The notes: generated by a model not told the origin, from the sequence alone. 64,000 bases of DNA from Sedimentisphaera salicampi (GCF_002117005.1 NZ_CP021023.1:2130995-2194994); one strand, 5' to 3'. Positions 43,688-51,740 are shown, counted from the stretch's first letter. Numbers and translations are program-made.

Positions 43688-44623
43688 ATGAAGAATGTGT
43701 ATTTGTATTTGGCGGCGCTAGTCCTTATCGCTTCGGCAGGCCTTGGGGCGTACAGCGAAAATTTCGGCAGCGGGGATAATCAGTTTACGCTGAGCTTTGT
43801 TGATATCTCTGGAGATGCGAGCAGCGCCAACGGAACAAGTATCGGCAGCGGGAAAACGTTTGTTGACCCGGGCTACAACTACCGTATGGGTACTTACGAG
43901 GTAACCAACGACCAGTGGAGCAAATTCAAAGCGGAGTACGGAGACGTAACCGGAACGCCGCCAACCGCTTATGACATGAATCCATATTGGACAGGTTCCA
44001 GCGTGCCGACAAATTACGTAAGCTGGTATGAGGCTGCTCAGTTCGTAAACTATCTGAACACAAGCAAGGGGCATCAGGCGGCGTATAAGTTTACCGGCAC
44101 GCAGGGGGAAAGCAGCTACGCCCTTAGCACGTGGAGCGAAGCAGAGGCGGCAGGCGGAACAAACCTCTACCGCCATAAGGACGCCCAATTCTTCCTGCCC
44201 ACAGAGGATGAATGGGTGAAGGCGGCATACTGGAACGGAGAGAGCATCCAGACATACGCCACGACAAACGGCTCTGTGCCGCAAGCCGGCGATGATTCTA
44301 ACTATGATGAAGCTGTTGGTGAGCCGTGGGATGTCGGCAGCGGCAGCGAGGAGCTCAACGGTACTTTCGATATGATGGGCAACGTGTGGGAGTGGATGGA
44401 AAGCCCATACAGCGATGAAAATTTCGGCGCAGGCAGTTCGCGTGGGATCCGGGGCGGCGGTTACGCCAGCTACGACGGCTACCTCGCCTCTTCCGACCGC
44501 TACGACATCGGCCCGAACAACGAGTACTACGACACAGGTTTTCGTGTTGCCTCCGTCCCCGAGCCGGCAACGATGGCTCTTCTCGGCCTCGGCGGCCTCT
44601 TCATCCGCCGCAGAAGAACTTAA
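43688..44623 (+). CDS. FGE/SUMF1-fold PEP-CTERM protein, family C, member 2
   Basis: 311 residues, paralogue of 40381. Signal peptide, FGE-like core (YRMGTYEVTNDQWSKF, YVSWYEAAQFVNYLN, FDMMGNVWEWMES) and PEP-CTERM tail are nearly the same. The segment between GNVWEW and GFRVAS differs almost completely from member 1 but keeps the same length after the RG pair: RGGGYASYDGYLASSDRYD here. Many of its codons are NNC. No catalytic Cys pair. It lies just after the IS and shares the usual TAGGAGAAC ribosome binding region. Confidence 0.8.
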   Translation: MKNVYLYLAALVLIASAGLGAYSENFGSGDNQFTLSFVDISGDASSANGTSIGSGKTFVDPGYNYRMGTYEVTNDQWSKFKAEYGDVTGTPPTAYDMNPYWTGSSVPTNYVSWYEAAQFVNYLNTSKGHQAAYKFTGTQGESSYALSTWSEAEAAGGTNLYRHKDAQFFLPTEDEWVKAAYWNGESIQTYATTNGSVPQAGDDSNYDEAVGEPWDVGSGSEELNGTFDMMGNVWEWMESPYSDENFGAGSSRGIRGGGYASYDGYLASSDRYDIGPNNEYYDTGFRVASVPEPATMALLGLGGLFIRRRRT

Positions 44624-44685
44624 AACTTAAAACTTAAAACTTAATACTTACAACTTAGAACATATAACTTAGAACATAAAACTTA
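44616..44685 (+). repeat. AT-type heptamer array 6
   Basis: Ten 7-bp units (GAACTTA, three AAACTTA, ATACTTA, CAACTTA, GAACATA, TAACTTA, GAACATA, AAACTTA), starting in the stop codon. Confidence 0.85.
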
Positions 44686-44705
44686 TTTTTACTAGGAGAA
44701 CAAAA

Positions 44706-45593
44706 ATGATGTGTTATTTAAGGAATTTGATGTGTTTGTCTGTGCTAATCGCTTTGCTTCTTGCAGCCCCCGCCTTCAGTGCGTACACATTTGAAGGCAG
44801 CAATGCAATGAAAGACTGGGACGGAGATAATGAGACAAGTCCTTATGCAATAGATGATTGGTCTGATGTTGACTCAGACGACGGATTGCAGATTGGATAC
44901 AACAGCTGGGGCAAACTTACCGGGGACGGCGGTTCTGAAACGGTTTATAATACTAATGTAGGCAATAACGGCGAGGGTGAAATGGTTCTTGCTGGAAGCA
45001 GTACAGATTTTACAAACACTAACATTTTTTCCGTGGGTAAGTTTGATAGCGGAGAGTTATCTGTCTCAAACGGAGCCTCTCTCAGCGTTACTGAGGGCTT
45101 GAAGGTAGGATATCAGTCTCAGGGAATTATGACCGTTCACGGCGGAGACGTGTCGGCTGGAAGAATTCGTATGAATGATTCTTTCAATGCTGAAGGCAGC
45201 AGCCTTACAATCACAGGCAGCGGTACTGTATCAGCATCTGCGATTTATCATGATAACAATTCCTCCTCTATGACCATAGAAGACGGAATAGTTGATGCAG
45301 GAAATATCTATGCCTATGAAGGGACATTTACAATTAACGTAGGCCTTTCCGGGAGTTTAGCACTTAAATGGGGTGGGGATGATATGAGCAGCTTTCTGGG
45401 GAATATTGATGCCTTCAATGATTCAACCATAAACCTCAATCTCTGGGACGGCTCGGATTATGTGGATTATTCTGCGCTCACTGAAGACGTGGATTATCAG
45501 GTAGATGGCGGTGAGCTTACAATCGTCCCCGAGCCGGCGACGATGGCTCTTCTCGGCCTCGGCGGCCTCTTCATCCGCCGCAGAAGAACATAA
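44706..45593 (+). CDS. PEP-CTERM protein with T5SS/PEP-CTERM-associated repeats, family B, member 2
   Basis: 295 residues, paralogue of 39430, with the same signal peptide and the repeats VGNNGEGEMVLAGSSTDF, VGKFDSGELSVSNGASL and VGYQSQGIMTVHGGDV. The C-terminal third (LNLWDGSDYVDYSALTEDVD) and tail are nearly identical. The N-terminal ~50 residues after the signal peptide diverge. In this half of the array it follows the family C gene, whereas in the first half family B precedes C. Confidence 0.8.
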   Translation: MMCYLRNLMCLSVLIALLLAAPAFSAYTFEGSNAMKDWDGDNETSPYAIDDWSDVDSDDGLQIGYNSWGKLTGDGGSETVYNTNVGNNGEGEMVLAGSSTDFTNTNIFSVGKFDSGELSVSNGASLSVTEGLKVGYQSQGIMTVHGGDVSAGRIRMNDSFNAEGSSLTITGSGTVSASAIYHDNNSSSMTIEDGIVDAGNIYAYEGTFTINVGLSGSLALKWGGDDMSSFLGNIDAFNDSTINLNLWDGSDYVDYSALTEDVDYQVDGGELTIVPEPATMALLGLGGLFIRRRRT

Positions 45594-45627
45594 AACTTAG
45601 AACATATAACCTACAACTTAAAACTTA
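45586..45627 (+). repeat. AT-type heptamer array 7
   Basis: Six 7-bp units (GAACATA, AAACTTA, GAACATA, TAACCTA, CAACTTA, AAACTTA), starting in the stop codon and leading into TTTTTGGAGATAC. Confidence 0.8.
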
Positions 45628-45643
45628 TTTTTGGAGATACTTA

Positions 45644-46324
45644 ATGGCAAATTTAAAAACAACCGCTTTAGTGATGTTGGCTGCTGTTTCAGTGCAGGCG
45701 GCTTATGTATCGGTTACGTTCAGCGCAACTGCTGACAGCACTAACTTTGGATACACACAGGGAGAAAGCTATTCCTTTACATGGGTGGTTAACGACGGCT
45801 TTACAGGCGGAGGCAACGATTTCTTTACAACCGCAGAAGGCGGAGGAGAGAACATAAATTACTGGGAGGAATACCACGCATCTGATCCTATGCTGATAGC
45901 GGATTTTTCCGGCGACGGCTTAAGCGGAACCTACGAGCGGGCTTCAGGCCCATACGGGCTCATTATCGCTGAGGATGATGATTTGAAAAGTATAAGTGTT
46001 GCAGATATCTATTACGGAGCATCAGGTTTAACAGCCCAAGGAAGCTCTTTATATGGTGCCGGAGCAAAGGAACTTGAAGTAACAGGCTTTTCCAACACCT
46101 TCACTGGAGAGTTTGTTAATCCAGCGGAATACTTAGCCCAGCGTGAAGGAACATACGATGTTACCAGCGGAGATTTATACTTAAGCTTTAAGGACGGCGT
46201 GGGAGCTCCTACTTCCTTTTATTTCACCCCCGACGAGTTTACTATTGAGGAAGTCCCCGAGCCGGCGACGATGGCTCTTCTCGGCCTCGGCGGCCTCTTC
46301 ATCCGCCGCAGAAGAAGAGCGTGA
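45644..46324 (+). CDS. PEP-CTERM protein, family A/D, member 4
   Basis: 226 residues, nearly the same as 41404-42081 (a handful of substitutions such as ISVAD for VSVSD). The tail continues RRRRRA instead of RRKRT and no heptamer array follows, so this is the last cassette of the array. Function unknown. Confidence 0.8.
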   Translation: MANLKTTALVMLAAVSVQAAYVSVTFSATADSTNFGYTQGESYSFTWVVNDGFTGGGNDFFTTAEGGGENINYWEEYHASDPMLIADFSGDGLSGTYERASGPYGLIIAEDDDLKSISVADIYYGASGLTAQGSSLYGAGAKELEVTGFSNTFTGEFVNPAEYLAQREGTYDVTSGDLYLSFKDGVGAPTSFYFTPDEFTIEEVPEPATMALLGLGGLFIRRRRRA

Positions 46325-46791
46325 ATAAGAAGGCATAAGCTTTTTACAGCGGGAAAGACAATCACGGACATACACGGTCAGCCGCTGGTAGATAAGCGCG
46401 CGACCGTGGAAGTCCGTGGTGGTCGGTGCGGTGAAAGCGGAGAGGATATAATCCACCGATTACACTGATTTTTTGTGGCGTGTGGCTCGTGGCAGAGCTG
46501 CAAGTCCGCCTGAGGCGGATGGCGAGCTGTAAGTCCGCCTGAGGCGGATGGCAGAGCTGTAAGTCCGCCTGAGGCGGATGGCGAGTTGCAAGCAGTAAAA
46601 TCATTAGTGAAAACCATCGCTGATTAGCGGTTAGAAATCTCGCATTAAAAAAACTTAGTGCTGCTTAGAGCTGCTTAGTGGCTGAAATATCTCAGCGGAG
46701 ATTAGCGGCTTAAAAAAGCTTTGCCAAAAAATATTGTCGCACACTTAGAACCGGCAGCTCCCCTTTATCTTGGCTTTATGCCGAGAGATCG
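46325..46791. repeat. Intergenic repeat mosaic after the array
   Basis: Holds ACGGACATACACGGTC-type units (46367-46382), a 29-30 bp tandem repeat (46492-46580), short-period TTAGTG/TTAGCGG units (46605-46712) and the GCTTTGCCAAAAAATATTGT module (46719-46738). No gene. Confidence 0.65.
46492..46580 (+). repeat. Three tandem 29-30 bp units, each with a 15-bp palindrome
   Basis: Unit GCAGAGCTGYAAGTCCGCCT then GAGGCGGATG, repeated at 46492, 46522 and 46551. Each holds the palindrome TCCGCCTGAGGCGGA, the same element found singly in other gaps. Confidence 0.8.
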
Positions 46792-47691
46792 CTATATTTT
46801 CAGTACTTCTTTGAATTTCTGTTCAAGCTCTTCTCTGCTGATTTTCCAAGCGATTACTGTAAGCGAAGTGGGGTTGTTTGAGGGTTCTTTTCTGTTGAAA
46901 ACCTTCCCGCATACTACCTCTATATATTCAAGCTGCCCTTCAAATTTCAAATATCCCTTGAGCCTGAGGATTTTATCCTCAAGACTTTTCAAAAGCGATA
47001 GAAATTCTTCTCTGTCTGCGTCTCCTTCGGGGCTGAAAGAAACAGCTATAACATCCTCAGGCGGTTTCATAGAGATGCCGGCAGATTCTCTCTCAATGCG
47101 TTTGGTTTGCATGATATCCTCAGCAAGCCCTCGTCCGTACACACCTGCGGAAATCTCAGCCTGCGGGTTGTAGTTTCTCACGAGCTTCTTAACGGCAGCA
47201 ATCTCATTCTCATCTGCGATGTCTGTTTTGGTTATGTTTATAAGGTCTGCATACTGCACCTGCGAAACAGCAGGCTTGAGGAACGGCGCGATTTTGGTGA
47301 AGTTCGCCGCATCTACGAGGCATACATTCGCCTTTATCTCAAACCCCTTCCTGAATGCCGGCTCGTTCATAAAGCTTTCAATATCGCAGGATTCAGCGAT
47401 TCCTGTAGCCTCGATTATCAGGATGTCTGTATCTCCCTGCTCCCTGATTTGGGAAACGGTTTTGATGAAATCGGTTTTCGTGCATACGCAGAAAACGCTG
47501 CCCTTGTTAATCTCGTAAATCGGGAATGAGCGGTTTTCGATAAGTTTGCCGTCAACGCCGATTCTGCCGAATTCGTTGATTATCAGCGAGATTCTCTTAT
47601 CCCTGAACTGCTCGCTTTTCAGGATCGAATTCAAGGCGGTGGTCTTGCCCGCCCCGAGGTATCCTGTTAATACATAAACCGAAATTGCCAT
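46792..47691 (-). CDS. CobW/G3E family GTPase
   Basis: 299 residues. Walker A GYLGAGKTTALNSIL, Walker B-side SLIINEFG and ILIIEATGIAE, the NITKTD guanine motif near 150, and a C-terminal CobW domain (~205-290). G3E GTPases deliver metals or activate metal- or cobalamin-dependent enzymes. The usual metal-binding CxCC is reduced to CVCT here, so the third Cys is missing. A perfect AAGGAGGTGAT lies before the ATG, 14 bases after the URO-D-like gene, so the two are co-expressed and a cobalamin link is plausible. Confidence 0.88.
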   Translation of the reverse strand: MAISVYVLTGYLGAGKTTALNSILKSEQFRDKRISLIINEFGRIGVDGKLIENRSFPIYEINKGSVFCVCTKTDFIKTVSQIREQGDTDILIIEATGIAESCDIESFMNEPAFRKGFEIKANVCLVDAANFTKIAPFLKPAVSQVQYADLINITKTDIADENEIAAVKKLVRNYNPQAEISAGVYGRGLAEDIMQTKRIERESAGISMKPPEDVIAVSFSPEGDADREEFLSLLKSLEDKILRLKGYLKFEGQLEYIEVVCGKVFNRKEPSNNPTSLTVIAWKISREELEQKFKEVLKI

Positions 47692-47704
47692 AATATCACC
47701 TCCT

Positions 47705-49075
47705 TCATCCAGTACACTCTGCCTTTTGCTGGAGCTTTTTGCTGATTACCTCTTCAAGCTCTTCTTTCGGCGGAATTCTGGAGATGAATGAAATCTCGCC
47801 GTCAATGCAGACGGTGGGGATATTCTGAACGCCCAGAGCCGCCATAACTTTCAGCCCGTCTCGTGTTTTGATTTTATGCTCCTGCCATTCCACTTTGTCT
47901 CCGAATTTCCCGCAGACCGTCTTTACCGCATCCACCATATACTGACATGGTGCGCAGGCCTCGGAGTCTAAAGTGATAACGTTTACCGTTACCTTCTGAG
48001 AGTCCTGATAATTCGGCAGGCTGATATCCTCGAACTTGATGCTCTCATCAGGAATATTTCTTGCAATCTGCTGTTCGTATTCATCCTGCACAACTTTCGT
48101 AACAGCTTCGAGGTTTTCCGGCGGCGTAGCATAGGGCAGATCGCAGCCCGGGGCAAGGATGAAGCCGGTTTTTCCGCCGCTGTCTATGCAGCGCACCGCA
48201 TCTTTTGCCGAATCAATCTCCGAGCCGAGAAGCAGAACCGTTGTGAGCTGGAGGTTTCCGCCAAAGCTCACCTGCGTGCCTTCGCACTTCTGCCTTACAA
48301 ATTCGAGCGAGATATTTTCGTCTATAGAGATGTTTTCAGGTTTGCAGTCCCGCATTGCCTCGATATTCTGCTGGGCGTGCCCGCAAACAAAGAATGAACC
48401 TGCTGCCCCTTTCTGCCTGATAAACTCAAATATATCTGCGGCATAGGGAGAAACAAACTGCTTGAACATATCCGGGCCAATCTGGCTTGTCATCGGGTCA
48501 ACAAGGGCGATAACATCGCATCCGGCCTCGATATAGTATTCGCTCATCTTCTTGGCAACCTCGCTGCAGTATGCGATGAGCTTCTTTACCCAGTCCACAT
48601 CCTCAAACATCTTCATAAATATATCTGTGCCGAGAAGATGAAGGGCGAGCGTGAAAGGGCCTGTGATTGTTGCGTACAGGGCGATATCGGGATTTTTCTG
48701 CCTGATTGTTTCTGCGGCCTGCAGAACTGTTTTTATCCTGCCTTCATCCTTCTGGGGTATCCACAGATCATCAAGGCTCTTGCCCTTAATCAGCGGATGC
48801 CCGAACACAGCGGGCGGGTTGTCCTGAGAGTATTTAACATCGCATCCAAGCACCTCAGCCTCTATTTGGAGATCGAAGGTTACCGGCAGCCCATCGGGCT
48901 TGTATCTCTCTGCAGCAAGCTGAGCGCCCTCGGAGATGAGCTCCGCTGATTTGAAATACTCCTCCGCACCTACTCCCAAAAGCGCGCCCGCATGACTGCC
49001 CACAAACGGAACCCAAGGTATGCGGTCGGTTTCTTTGCACCTTATCGCGTTTAATACTCTTTCTCTGCCTGTCAT
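47705..49075 (-). CDS. Uroporphyrinogen decarboxylase-family protein fused to a thioredoxin-like domain
   Basis: 456 residues. Residues 1-350 match the URO-D/MtaA-type methyltransferase barrel: TGRERVLNAIRCKETDRIPW, ATITGPFTLALHLLG near 140, DVIALVDPMTSQIGPDMF near 195 and GFILAPGCDLPYATPPENLEA near 330. Residues ~365-456 form a thioredoxin/glutaredoxin-like domain with CAPC and a cis-Pro in NIPTVCIDG. Such proteins usually move methyl groups between corrinoid or methyl-donor proteins and thiols, not make heme. The redox domain may reduce a disulfide or cobalamin during activation. Substrate unknown. First gene of a two-gene operon with the G3E GTPase. Confidence 0.85.
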   Translation of the reverse strand: MTGRERVLNAIRCKETDRIPWVPFVGSHAGALLGVGAEEYFKSAELISEGAQLAAERYKPDGLPVTFDLQIEAEVLGCDVKYSQDNPPAVFGHPLIKGKSLDDLWIPQKDEGRIKTVLQAAETIRQKNPDIALYATITGPFTLALHLLGTDIFMKMFEDVDWVKKLIAYCSEVAKKMSEYYIEAGCDVIALVDPMTSQIGPDMFKQFVSPYAADIFEFIRQKGAAGSFFVCGHAQQNIEAMRDCKPENISIDENISLEFVRQKCEGTQVSFGGNLQLTTVLLLGSEIDSAKDAVRCIDSGGKTGFILAPGCDLPYATPPENLEAVTKVVQDEYEQQIARNIPDESIKFEDISLPNYQDSQKVTVNVITLDSEACAPCQYMVDAVKTVCGKFGDKVEWQEHKIKTRDGLKVMAALGVQNIPTVCIDGEISFISRIPPKEELEEVISKKLQQKAECTG

Positions 49076-49161
49076 AATATTTCCCCTAATTGTTTAATAT
49101 ATCTTGATGATAATATTCTAAAGCATCGGGGAGCATTATTCTTTAACGATTCAGTTTATTA

Positions 49162-49229
49162 GTAGCAGTATTGTGCTAAAATGATTTAAAAACAGTTTGA
49201 GTCATAAGCGGTTAGCACTTTTTTGCTAA
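49162..49229 (-). promoter_or_regulatory. Pair of dyad operators upstream of the URO-D-like operon
   Basis: GTAGCA-N6-TGCTAA (49162-49179) and TTAGCA-N6-TGCTAA (49212-49229) have the same half-sites and the same six-base spacer. Their centres are 50 bases apart, close to five helical turns. They lie 87-154 bases upstream of the start, suggesting cooperative binding of one dimeric regulator. Confidence 0.55.
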
Positions 49230-49424
49230 AGCCGCAGGCGGAGAGCCTGTCCGCCGAAGGCGGAAAATAAGTGGACAGCAGACGTTCATCACAGACTGGC
49301 CGCAGCATTTACGGACTGAGCCGGCGGCTTAAAGGGGAACACAAAGGGGAGAAATTTTTCAGCCGATAATCTGCGCTAATTTTTCTCTAATGATATTGCC
49401 ACGAGCAGCAAATAAACAGCAATT

Positions 49425-49483
49425 AATTCTACAAAGCATTGCAGCATAATGATTTGCATTTTGCCAAAAAATATTGTCGCACA
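49425..49483 (+). repeat. 59-bp repeat, left copy
   Basis: Starts AATTCTACAAAGCATTGCAG and ends AAATATTGTCGCACA. The exact reverse complement is at 52239-52297. Together they bracket gatA, the four-helix-bundle gene and gatC. Confidence 0.85.
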
Positions 49484-49689
49484 AATAAACAAAGATTGAA
49501 AGATTTTTGTTTGATGTTTTCTTCTAACAATCTTACAGGTGGGAGAATATATTCTTTGGTTTGCGGGGTATGGCAATCCGCTTTTCGGGGCGGACATACA
49601 CGAACAGCCAGAGCCATCGGTGCAAGATGGATGCTTTGGATACGTCGGCGCAGCGAAAAAACTATCGCCTTATTCCTGTTATCTTCTGC

Positions 49690-51165
49690 CTATGCCTTGC
49701 CTTTTCGTGCGATCTGGTTTTGATATGGATGTTCTTTCTCAAACATCCTTGCGATTTGGAACATTTTTGCTTCTTGGAATGTGTCTGTGATAATCTGCAT
49801 TCCCACTGGCATATTGTTCTCATCAAATCCGCAAGGAACGCTCACTCCCGGCACTCCTGCGAGGTTTGCTGAGATTGTGTATATATCCTCGAGGTACATC
49901 TGGATCGGATCGTCTGATTTTTCGCCGAATTTGAACGCTCCCGACGGCGAGGTCGGTGTTAGCAGGCAGTCGCAATCTTTGAAGATTTCCTTGAAGTCCT
50001 GCCGGATTAGGTTTCGCACCTTCAGAGCCTTGAGGTAGTATGCGTCGTAATAGCCGCTGGAGAGGGCGTATGTTCCGAGCATAATCCGCCTTTTCACTTC
50101 CGCCCCGAAGCCTTCATCCCTTGATTTTGTGTACACATCGAGGTAGTTCTCTGCCTTTTCGCTGCGGTATCCGTAGCGAACGCCGTCGAAGCGGGCGAGA
50201 TTCGCCGAGGCCTCAGCGGTGGCAACGATGTAATATGTAGCCACGGCGTAATCCGAATGCGGCATTTTAACCTCACGGATTTCGGCTCCCTTGGACGAAT
50301 AGAAATCAATTGCCTGCTGTACAGCCTTGCTTACCGAATCGCTTGCCTTATCGATAAACTCCGGCACTACGGCAATCTTGAGCCCTTCGAGGGGCTTATC
50401 GATATACAGCGTGAAATCTGTATTTGGTGCAGCCTCTTCGCTGAGGCTGGTGCTGTCTTTGGGGTCGTGGCCGCTGATTATGTTCATAAGCAGGGCGGCG
50501 TCCTGCGTGTTGCGCGCCAGAGGCCCTATCTGATCAAGGCTCGAACCGAATGCCACAAGCCCGTAACGCGAAACCCTCCCGTAGGTTGGCTTCACGCCCA
50601 CAACGCCGCAGAAGCTTGCAGGCTGCCGGATTGAACCACCCGTATCAGAGCCCAGAGCGCCGAAGCAGAGCCCCGCTGATACGGCTGCTGCGCTTCCGCC
50701 GCTGCTCCCGCCCGGAACGCGGCTGCTGTCCCACGGGTTGGTTGTTTTTCCAAGGCCTGCGTTTTCCGTGCTTGAGCCCATTGCGAATTCATCAAGATTG
50801 ACCTTGCCGATTATAATCGCATCCTCTGCGAGCAGCTTTTCAACCACTGTTGCGTTGTAGGGTGCTTCGAAGTTTTCGAGTATCTTGGATGAACAGGTGG
50901 TTTTGCCCCAGAGCGTGGTCATATTATCTTTGATAGCTATCGGAACGCCTGCAAGGGCTCCGCATTTCTCGCCGGCCTTGATTCGCTGGTCTATTTTCGC
51001 CGCCTTTTCGAGGCAGTGGTCTGCGAATACCTCTAAATATGCTCCTGTCTTCTCGTTTTCAGCCTCTATATCAGCAAGCACCGCCTTGGTAACTTCAAGG
51101 CTCGTGGTCTTTCCGGAAGCTATTTCATCACGAATCTCAGTGAGTGTTTTGTTTGTTAAGTCCAT
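49690..51165 (-). CDS. gatA: Glutamyl/aspartyl-tRNA amidotransferase subunit A
   Basis: 491-residue amidase subunit that releases ammonia from glutamine to amidate mischarged Glu-tRNA(Gln) or Asp-tRNA(Asn). The Ser-cisSer-Lys triad is visible in AIKDNMTT (Lys near 79) and VPGGSSGGSAAAV (near 150), together with GSDTGGSIRQPASFCG. Complete. GatC is upstream on the same strand but separated by a 655-bp insertion carrying the four-helix-bundle gene and heptamer repeats. gatB is not in the window. Confidence 0.95.
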   Translation of the reverse strand: MDLTNKTLTEIRDEIASGKTTSLEVTKAVLADIEAENEKTGAYLEVFADHCLEKAAKIDQRIKAGEKCGALAGVPIAIKDNMTTLWGKTTCSSKILENFEAPYNATVVEKLLAEDAIIIGKVNLDEFAMGSSTENAGLGKTTNPWDSSRVPGGSSGGSAAAVSAGLCFGALGSDTGGSIRQPASFCGVVGVKPTYGRVSRYGLVAFGSSLDQIGPLARNTQDAALLMNIISGHDPKDSTSLSEEAAPNTDFTLYIDKPLEGLKIAVVPEFIDKASDSVSKAVQQAIDFYSSKGAEIREVKMPHSDYAVATYYIVATAEASANLARFDGVRYGYRSEKAENYLDVYTKSRDEGFGAEVKRRIMLGTYALSSGYYDAYYLKALKVRNLIRQDFKEIFKDCDCLLTPTSPSGAFKFGEKSDDPIQMYLEDIYTISANLAGVPGVSVPCGFDENNMPVGMQIITDTFQEAKMFQIARMFEKEHPYQNQIARKGKA

Positions 51166-51180
51166 AGTTTTTCCTTATTG

Positions 51181-51250
51181 TGGCGAGTAGCAAGTGGCGA
51201 GTGGCAAGTAGCCAGTGGCAAGTGGCGAGTGGCCAGTTGCGAATAGCCAT
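51181..51250. repeat. GC-type heptamer array between gatA and the four-helix-bundle gene
   Basis: Ten tandem 7-bp units of the type TRGCRAG (TGGCGAG, TAGCAAG, TGGCGAG, TGGCAAG, TAGCCAG ...), which read as ACT-N4 on the other strand (ACTCGCC, ACTTGCC). Confidence 0.8.
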
Positions 51251-51252
51251 TG

Positions 51253-51630
51253 CTAACGGCTGTCGTTTAGTATCTTCTTTATTAAACTGCTTATCATTTT
51301 ACCTATTATATCAGATTCCGAAATAAAACTTTCAAATGTATCATTATTTATGTAACCCAGCTCGTTGGCTATTTCAGTCTGAGTTTGCAGCTCATATAAT
51401 GAGCCTGAGGAAAACCTCAAGTACCTCAAAAATTCGCTCTCTGACCGCCTCCCGAATCCCTCGGCTATATTGCTCGGAACGGAAACAGCAGACCTTCGCA
51501 TTTGAGAAGAAAGGCCATATATCTCTTCTCTGGGAAAGCTTTTGGTAATTAAATATACCTTCAAGGCCAAATCTTTTGATTTCTGCCAGACTAAGTAGTC
51601 TCTGAATGATTTTGGGTTATCATTTTTCAT
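51253..51630 (-). CDS. Four-helix-bundle protein (S23/TIGR02436 family)
   Basis: 125 residues from MKNDNPKSFRDYLVWQKSKD; a TTG six codons upstream lies in repeat sequence. Conserved blocks LVWQKSKDLALKVYLITKSF, YGLSSQMRRSAVSVPSNIAE and GSLYELQTQTEIANELGY are typical of the S23/intervening-sequence family, whose members form helical-bundle oligomers; DGR accessory proteins (Avd) share the fold. The role of stand-alone copies is unknown. It splits gatC from gatA and is flanked by heptamer repeats and by a collapsed second copy of itself, which suggests a mobile or amplifiable unit. Confidence 0.85.
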   Translation of the reverse strand: MKNDNPKSFRDYLVWQKSKDLALKVYLITKSFPREEIYGLSSQMRRSAVSVPSNIAEGFGRRSESEFLRYLRFSSGSLYELQTQTEIANELGYINNDTFESFISESDIIGKMISSLIKKILNDSR

Positions 51631-51645
51631 AGTATTAGCAAGCAG

Positions 51646-51740
51646 CAAGTGGCGAGTGGCCAGTTGCGAATAGCCATTGCTAACGGCTGTCGTTTAGTAT
51701 CTTCTTTATTAAACTGCTTATCATTTTTCATAGTATTAGC
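51646..51740 (-). pseudogene. Collapsed duplicate of the four-helix-bundle gene
   Basis: An 82-bp segment (51646-51727) repeats 51219-51300 exactly as read, including the end of the gene. It then joins the first bases of the gene (51718-51740 repeats 51617-51639). The junction is TTATCATTTT, present at both places in the intact gene. A tandem copy therefore lost about 317 bp by recombination between these 10-bp repeats. Confidence 0.8.

Larger units (their letters stand above)
49076..49689. repeat. Upstream region of the URO-D-like operon and repeat mosaic
   Basis: The first 155 bases hold two dyad operators (49162-49229). Beyond them lie the palindrome TCCGCCGAAGGCGGA (49250-49264), GATTAG-type units near 49360 and a 59-bp inverted-repeat copy (49425-49483). 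From 49484 to the gatA stop I see nothing I can name; open frames there have no support. Confidence 0.55.

Noticed and set aside
46492..46580. Possible CRISPR array from three 30-bp repeats
   Set aside because: Units are directly joined without spacers and contain a palindrome found singly elsewhere.
47705..49075. Heme-pathway uroporphyrinogen decarboxylase (hemE)
   Set aside because: The sequence resembles the methyltransferase branch and carries a thioredoxin-like fusion; no heme genes nearby.
49439..49872. Several overlapping plus-strand frames before gatA stop
   Set aside because: They overlap each other and gatA, lack ribosome binding sites and start in a 59-bp dispersed repeat.
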